Origin: Bacteroidota bacterium
GTDB lineage: Bacteria; Bacteroidota; Bacteroidia; Bacteroidales; Paludibacteraceae
NCBI GenBank assembly: GCA_022709605.1
Contig: JAKLIM010000087.1
Location: forward strand, 1-11,776
DNA: 11,776 nucleotides
Direction of reading: 5' to 3'
Position 1 is the stretch's first letter, and every line of letters begins with the position of its first letter. The translations under genes were made by a program, and so were the position numbers. Of this stretch, positions 6,954-11,776 are shown piece after piece. The notes below the pieces were generated by a model. That model was not told the origin of the DNA and searched no databases. It saw nothing but the letters and a program-made list of their open reading frames with translations.

Positions 6954-8267
6954 TTACTGAAATTTCCCAAAAACCTCAATTTCAGCCATTGCTATAGGTA
7001 AAACAGTGGCATTTTTCTCAGTAATTGTCATTCGTACGTATCGTGCAACCGAAGGAGTTAATCTCCATGTTTGCAATTGTGTAATGGATTTGAAATTGCC
7101 ACCACCTACTGTAGTCCAGGTTACATTGTCGGCACTGGTTGCAAATGACACTGTTTTAGGTGTTTTGAAAAATGCAGTGGCGGCATATAAACCAATTTCG
7201 GAAATGCGTGCCTGCTTTTTCATGTCGATACTAACAAAAGCCGGAACAGTACTTGTAGCGTTTTGCCAATAAGTGCTTGTATTGCTATCAAAAAGAACAT
7301 CAGGTAGATGGGCTGCATTTGCCGGGCTACAATCTGCCGTTTGTATCCAACCGGTTTTGTCGAGTTTCGGATCTGAATATACAAATCCAAAATTGGCGCG
7401 TTTCTTTACGGGATCAATTTCGTAAGGACTTGCACTCGAAATTACAACCGGCAACAAATACTTCCCTAAACTGAGTTTTTTTCTGTCCAATTGATATTGT
7501 ACATTAATACTTGTTGATCCTTTGGCCAAAATTGTATTGGCAGCAGGAGCGGTATAAGAAGTTGCACTTAATAATTGAAAATCTTCGCCATTGGCTGTGT
7601 TATAAGCTTCTACACCTGCAGGATCAACACCCATCGTAAAACTTACGTTGGTATTATTATCGTGTCTACAACCTACGGGAATGCTAAAGCTCACCATATC
7701 AGCGCCATTATCATCTATTGTATCCAACACCATAGGTATTCCGGTGTTATAATTCAACAACATTTCGAGTATTGGTTTCCGAACATCGAAAAGTACAAGC
7801 GAGTACTGTTTTGCAGTCAACACATCAACCCCAACCGATGTAACTTTGAATGGAAGTGCATAAAACTGTCCTGCCGGCAAAACTGGCAAAGTTTTTATTT
7901 TCTCAGGCGAATAAGTAAATGAAAACTTAGCCACCTGATCACTTTCGCCCAACGTAAAATTGGTAGTTCCCATCGAATAGCATTGTGCAGGCAGCAAAAC
8001 ATGTGTAGTGCCATTCAACGCATTAATGCTATCTAGAAACAAGGAGCTCAATTCATATTTTACTTCAGCGGTCGAAGGCAAAATTCCACTTTTTGTAGCC
8101 CACAATTGCGCTGTATAATCTTCACCTATCGGAAACGATATTTCCTGAACAATTCCACTTTTTGTCAAATACACTTTACTTTCTGATAAATTATCCATTC
8201 GGTGGTCTTCGCACGACCAGCTAAGAATAAGAACCGAAAGCAGTATTGCTAATCTATTATATTTCAT
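6954..8267 (-). CDS. Surface lipoprotein with DUF1735-like repeats and F5/8C discoidin domain, putative glycan-binding protein
   Basis: A 437-residue lipoprotein likely displayed on the outer membrane as a surface glycan-binding protein working with SusC and SusD. A lipoprotein signal ends at LSWSC with Cys19 as the lipidated residue. Two Ig-like DUF1735-type regions follow, at about 30-162 (ending YSLVLFDVRKP) and about 166-296 (with LSLGKYLLPVVIS); the second is the clearer. Residues 304-436 form an F5/8 type C (discoidin) jelly-roll: WIQTADCS, LFDSNTSTYWQN, VSIDMKKQARISEIGLY, VSFATSADNVTW, ARYVRMTITE and AMAEIEVFGK are typical of the fold. The gene follows susD by 30 bases with no promoter or terminator seen between them. 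DUF1735/discoidin lipoproteins beside SusD are known from N-glycan utilisation loci of Bacteroides, but the ligand here is not evident. No catalytic residues are expected. Confidence 0.9.
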   Translation of the reverse strand: MKYNRLAILLSVLILSWSCEDHRMDNLSESKVYLTKSGIVQEISFPIGEDYTAQLWATKSGILPSTAEVKYELSSLFLDSINALNGTTHVLLPAQCYSMGTTNFTLGESDQVAKFSFTYSPEKIKTLPVLPAGQFYALPFKVTSVGVDVLTAKQYSLVLFDVRKPILEMLLNYNTGIPMVLDTIDDNGADMVSFSIPVGCRHDNNTNVSFTMGVDPAGVEAYNTANGEDFQLLSATSYTAPAANTILAKGSTSINVQYQLDRKKLSLGKYLLPVVISSASPYEIDPVKKRANFGFVYSDPKLDKTGWIQTADCSPANAAHLPDVLFDSNTSTYWQNATSTVPAFVSIDMKKQARISEIGLYAATAFFKTPKTVSFATSADNVTWTTVGGGNFKSITQLQTWRLTPSVARYVRMTITEKNATVLPIAMAEIEVFGKFQ

Positions 8268-8297
8268 GTCTTTATGTATTTAAATTTATTCGTTGAA

Positions 8298-10115
8298 TTA
8301 CCACAATAATTGTTCAATCTTTTTATTTCTATCAATTTCTGATTGGGTAATCGGGAAAAGATAATGCTTAGGAAGAAAAACGCGTTTTTCCAATACCCTG
8401 CGTTTCCAATATTCTGTGGCTTCAGTTTCTTTGGTTGCTTCCACATTCATACCGTAAATATTACCTCCATCGGTTTGCTCTGCTATTTGCCAGCGACGTG
8501 TATCGAAATAGCGTAGTGTTTCAAAACAAAGTTCAACCCTGCGTTCGCGACGAATCATATCGAGCATAACATCTTTGCTGGTAAGCACTTCAGGATAAGC
8601 TACTTCTAAATCGGGAATTCCTGCACGTTTACGAATTTTATTCATATAAGTCAAAATTTCATACTTATTGGCAGCGTAATCGTATTCGCAAAGAGCTTCG
8701 GCATAATTTAAATAAATTTCGGCCAAACGAATGATAGGCCAGGTAGTTGCGCCGGTTCTCAATGTTCCGTTTTGAGGCGAAATATTGCCTACATCCGAGA
8801 ATTTACGAATAAGGTAACCCGTAGTAGAATAATCAAATGTTCCGATATTTCCGGATGAACCGCCTTTGTAAAATTGTACAACATGATTTGGGTTTACATT
8901 TAACTGTTTGTAAACCATTCCATTCCAAACCACATTAATGTAAAAGCGGGGCTCTCTTTTTTGATACATTAAATAAGTTGATGCAGCCACTTTGTCGATA
9001 GGATGTGTAAATGACGAATGACCGGTTTCGGCATAACTAAGAATGTCTTTTTGGTTTTCGATAAGTGCATTTCCATCCACATAACCATTGATTGGATACA
9101 CACCATTTTCCATGGCATACGCATCTACCTGATTTTGAGTAGCAGCATAACCACCATAACCGGTTACACCTCTGGGAGCAGCATGTTTCTGGAACCAACT
9201 GTCGTCGGTACTACGGGCAAAAATTAATTCAGAATTCCAACGTATCTGATAAATTCCCAACAACGATTTATACGGATCGTTATCGGCCGATGCATATAAT
9301 TTATACATTCCACCTTCATGATCGATAACCGCTTTGGCAGCATCAGCAGCAGCTTTCCATTTTTGAGCATCATATTGCGTTGAAAAAATGGCCGGATAAT
9401 TTTTGTAAATAGGTGTTGTTCCGGGTTTTGGATTGTACAATTGACTTGCACTGTAGAGCAAAAGTCTTGATTTAAGTGCTTTAGCCATACCACTTGTAGC
9501 CAAACCTGTACGTTGCAAAGGTTGAACAGCCGGTAATGCAGCAGCGCAAATATCTAATTCGTCCGATACCCATTTCACACATTCGACCCATGGAGTACGC
9601 GAGCGGTTCAAATCAACCGATCCATCAATTGGCACTACATCTTCGCCCAACATAAGTACGGGGCCATATTGACGCAATAAACCAAAATAATAGAATGCAC
9701 GTAGGAAACGGGCTTCGGCCTTGTATATCAAAGCTTCATCTTTATCCAACTCCGGACAGGTTTCCACTTTTGTCATAAAATAAGTGGCTTCGCGTATGCC
9801 CTGATAATATTTATCCCAAAAAGAATAAACAACATTGGCCGGATTCCAGGTACCGTTGTTCATGTTGTTGTACCCACGCGAAAACGAAAAATCAGCTTCG
9901 TCGGATGCGGGTAACCAGGGTTGCTGATCGCTTGCATTCCATTCGGTTGGTATAAAGCCATATACATTGGCCAAATACTGCTCGGTAGTATATCTTTTCT
10001 TGAAAAGCGTGGCCTCACTTAGTGCCTGATCTTCTTGTCTGTTCAGATATTCATCGCATGAACTTACACTCATACTCAAAATCAGGATGACAATAAAATA
10101 TTTTATATTTTTCAT
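8298..10115 (-). CDS. SusD/RagB-family outer-membrane nutrient-binding lipoprotein
   Basis: A 605-residue surface lipoprotein that caps the SusC transporter and captures substrate. The lipoprotein signal ends at SVSSC, with Cys20 lipidated and followed by DEYL. Family hallmarks seen: the N-terminal segment around 21-60, AEARFLRAFYYFGLLRQYG (133-151), GMAKALKSRLLLYSASQLYNP (209-229, TPR region), RLAEIYLNYAEAL, RRERRVELCFE with FDTRRW (522-542), and the C-terminal FPITQSEIDRN near 587-597. The length is slightly above the usual 500-600. It starts 31 bases after the susC stop codon and is followed after 30 bases by the DUF1735/discoidin lipoprotein gene, so the three are co-transcribed. The sequence does not fix the substrate; SusD sequences diverge with ligand. 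Confidence 0.97.
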   Translation of the reverse strand: MKNIKYFIVILILSMSVSSCDEYLNRQEDQALSEATLFKKRYTTEQYLANVYGFIPTEWNASDQQPWLPASDEADFSFSRGYNNMNNGTWNPANVVYSFWDKYYQGIREATYFMTKVETCPELDKDEALIYKAEARFLRAFYYFGLLRQYGPVLMLGEDVVPIDGSVDLNRSRTPWVECVKWVSDELDICAAALPAVQPLQRTGLATSGMAKALKSRLLLYSASQLYNPKPGTTPIYKNYPAIFSTQYDAQKWKAAADAAKAVIDHEGGMYKLYASADNDPYKSLLGIYQIRWNSELIFARSTDDSWFQKHAAPRGVTGYGGYAATQNQVDAYAMENGVYPINGYVDGNALIENQKDILSYAETGHSSFTHPIDKVAASTYLMYQKREPRFYINVVWNGMVYKQLNVNPNHVVQFYKGGSSGNIGTFDYSTTGYLIRKFSDVGNISPQNGTLRTGATTWPIIRLAEIYLNYAEALCEYDYAANKYEILTYMNKIRKRAGIPDLEVAYPEVLTSKDVMLDMIRRERRVELCFETLRYFDTRRWQIAEQTDGGNIYGMNVEATKETEATEYWKRRVLEKRVFLPKHYLFPITQSEIDRNKKIEQLLW

Positions 10116-10146
10116 ATTATATATATGTAATTTTTTTGATTTGATA

Positions 10147-11776
10147 TTAGATATTCAGATTTAATCCTGCGCTGATGACACGTGTTGGAGGATAACCTTG
10201 TCCCTGTCCACCTGAAATTTCGGGATCCCACATGTTGAATTTTGAGAATGTCAACAGGTTTGTTCCTGACAAATAAATTCGTACCGGTCCCAAACCAAGT
10301 TTCTGGTATATTTTTTTAGGCATGCTATAACCAACTTCCATGTATTTTAAGCGGATAAATCCACCATCGCGTTGCCAATACGTTGAATTGCGGTAATTGT
10401 TATTATTGGTACCGATAGACATACGAGGATACGTTGCATTAACATTTTGATTAGCCAGTGTCCATGAATTGTTGTAAATTTCTTCGTAATAAGAGTTTCT
10501 ATCCAAAAACGGATTCGAAAATGGGCGAACAGCGCCTCCACTCATGAAGAAGGTAACATTATCGGTTCCCTGAAAAAACGGAGCAATATCAAAATTTTTG
10601 TAACGGATCGAAAAGCCAAAACCGTAATTTATTTCCGGTGTGCTTGTACGTCCAATGGCAATTTCGTCGCTTTCGTCCACTTTTCCATCACCATTGATAT
10701 CAATGTATTTTATATCGCCAACGCGAGGTGTTCCAAATGTTTGTGTCGGACTGTTTTTAATCTGATCATCCGATTCGAAAAGTCCATCAGACACCAACCC
10801 ATATTGTTGACCGTAAGGTTTACCTACTCTATTGCGGTACAAGTAGTTATAATCCGGCATGTCCTGATCGATTAATCTATTGCGGTTATACGAAAAAGTA
10901 CCACGTACAGTTACCAACAATTTTCCGAATTTCTTGGTATAATCGGCTGTGGCGTCCACCCCTTTATTTTCCATTTTTCCAACATTCACATAAGGTGTTG
11001 AACTAATTCCTAAATAGGCAGGCAATGAAAGTCTTTGCAGGAAAATTCCTTCGCGTCTTTCGCTGAAAAGGTCAAACTGAACATTCAACGCTTTGAATAA
11101 TCCAAATTCAATACCAAGGTTTTTCTTGTACGCTTTTTCCCACGATACATTGTCGTTTGCAAGGTCACCAACGCGGAGACCACCCATTCCAGAATGAGAT
11201 TGACCGTATTCGTAGCCTGTACTTTCTACAATAATACCATTGTAAATAAACCTGCGACCGCCACCAATCTGATCGTTACCAACAATACCGTACGAAGCTT
11301 TCAATTTCAGTAAATTAACCACCCGTGTTGCAGGGGCAAAGAAAGGTTCGTTTGAAACCAACCATCCTAAGGCAGCGGCAGGAAAAAGTCCAAATCGTTT
11401 TCCCGGCGAAAAATTTTCTGAACCATTGTATCCGGCATTTAATTCGCCAAAATATGTATCTTTAAATGAGTATGTTACGCGTGCTGCAATTCCCTGATTA
11501 CGGAAAGGCAATGATTCGATGGCGTCCACATTGAATTTATTTAAAGAGCGTTGGTTGAATAAGAAAAGTGCACTGACACGCTGATCGTGTTTGAAAACTT
11601 TTTCGTAATTTACCGAACCTTCAATATAAAAAGTACTGCTTCCACCGTTTCCTGTTTCGAAACCGAGCGATTCCGAACCTTTGTTCATTTCTTTAAAAAT
11701 CAGCTCCCCGGCTTCATTTCGGCCTGTTGCCCACCAACGTTGCGAGTCGGCATAGCGGGTAACGTTGTAGGTATTA
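10147..11776 (-). CDS. SusC/RagA-family TonB-dependent transporter, C-terminal part (5' end beyond right edge)
   Basis: The C-terminal 542 residues of an outer-membrane TonB-dependent importer, the partner of the SusD encoded next. The frame stays open from the stop codon at 10147 to the right edge; the ATG at 11688 is internal, since coding sequence continues upstream of it (TRYADSQRWWATG). Barrel hallmarks are RFGLFPAAALGW, LKLKASYGIVGND, NLGIEFGLF, FDLFSERREGI, ASYGI- and GKMENKGVD-type strands, WTLANQN and the closing strand TRVISAGLNLNI. A calcium-loop-like DINGDGKVDESDE sits at about 10663-10701, as is frequent in SusC extracellular loops. The visible part cannot show whether this receptor carries an STN domain, so whether it signals to a sigma/anti-sigma pair is unknown. 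It differs clearly from the SusC at the left edge. Confidence 0.96.
   Translation of the reverse strand, partial: NTYNVTRYADSQRWWATGRNEAGELIFKEMNKGSESLGFETGNGGSSTFYIEGSVNYEKVFKHDQRVSALFLFNQRSLNKFNVDAIESLPFRNQGIAARVTYSFKDTYFGELNAGYNGSENFSPGKRFGLFPAAALGWLVSNEPFFAPATRVVNLLKLKASYGIVGNDQIGGGRRFIYNGIIVESTGYEYGQSHSGMGGLRVGDLANDNVSWEKAYKKNLGIEFGLFKALNVQFDLFSERREGIFLQRLSLPAYLGISSTPYVNVGKMENKGVDATADYTKKFGKLLVTVRGTFSYNRNRLIDQDMPDYNYLYRNRVGKPYGQQYGLVSDGLFESDDQIKNSPTQTFGTPRVGDIKYIDINGDGKVDESDEIAIGRTSTPEINYGFGFSIRYKNFDIAPFFQGTDNVTFFMSGGAVRPFSNPFLDRNSYYEEIYNNSWTLANQNVNATYPRMSIGTNNNNYRNSTYWQRDGGFIRLKYMEVGYSMPKKIYQKLGLGPVRIYLSGTNLLTFSKFNMWDPEISGGQGQGYPPTRVISAGLNLNI

Noticed and set aside
7575..7922. Plus-strand open frame of 115 codons, antisense to the DUF1735 lipoprotein gene
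   Set aside because: It is a shadow of a strongly supported gene and its translation has no family resemblance.
11686..11688. ATG as a start of the right-hand susC gene
   Set aside because: The reading frame stays open for the 88 bases up to the edge with plausible coding sequence, and the protein from this Met would lack the signal peptide, plug and first half of the barrel.

Overview
The window is AT-rich, gene-dense DNA from a member of the Bacteroidota. All seven genes lie on the minus strand, so transcription runs from high to low coordinates. The evidence for the phylum is two SusC-type TonB-dependent receptors, a SusD lipoprotein, a DUF1735/discoidin lipoprotein, an ECF sigma factor with FecR-type anti-sigma factors, a cargo protein ending in a T9SS-like C-terminal domain, no obvious Shine-Dalgarno sequences, and a TAnnTTTG-type promoter. 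The T9SS-like tail and overall style fit an environmental or anaerobic member of the Bacteroidales (Paludibacter/Dysgonomonas-like), but the genus is a guess.

Right half (11776 down to 5268): the downstream part of a polysaccharide- or glycan-utilisation operon. In transcription order it holds the C-terminal half of a SusC transporter (start beyond the right edge), a complete SusD, a lipoprotein with two DUF1735-like regions and a C-terminal F5/8C (discoidin) domain, and a secreted protein of three tandem ricin-like beta-trefoil modules plus a T9SS-like tail. A perfect 16-bp hairpin separates the lipoprotein gene from the trefoil gene, and a strong intrinsic terminator follows the trefoil gene. 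No catabolic enzyme is visible, so the visible part is entirely binding and import machinery.

Left half (5164 down to 1): a cell-surface-signalling operon. A recognisable promoter precedes an ECF sigma factor. Its stop codon overlaps the start of a FecR anti-sigma gene (ATGA), then comes a second, paralogous FecR gene, then a SusC receptor that carries the N-terminal STN signalling domain and runs off the left edge after 752 residues. In the known logic of such systems, substrate binding to the STN-bearing SusC is relayed through the periplasmic FecR domain to release the sigma factor, which transcribes the receptor operon. The unusual point here is two tandem anti-sigma genes for one visible sigma factor and one visible transducer.

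Both SusC genes are cut by the window edges, and neither shows a frameshift in the visible part. Gaps between genes are all about 200 bases or shorter. I saw no tRNA, rRNA, CRISPR array, insertion sequence or integrase.
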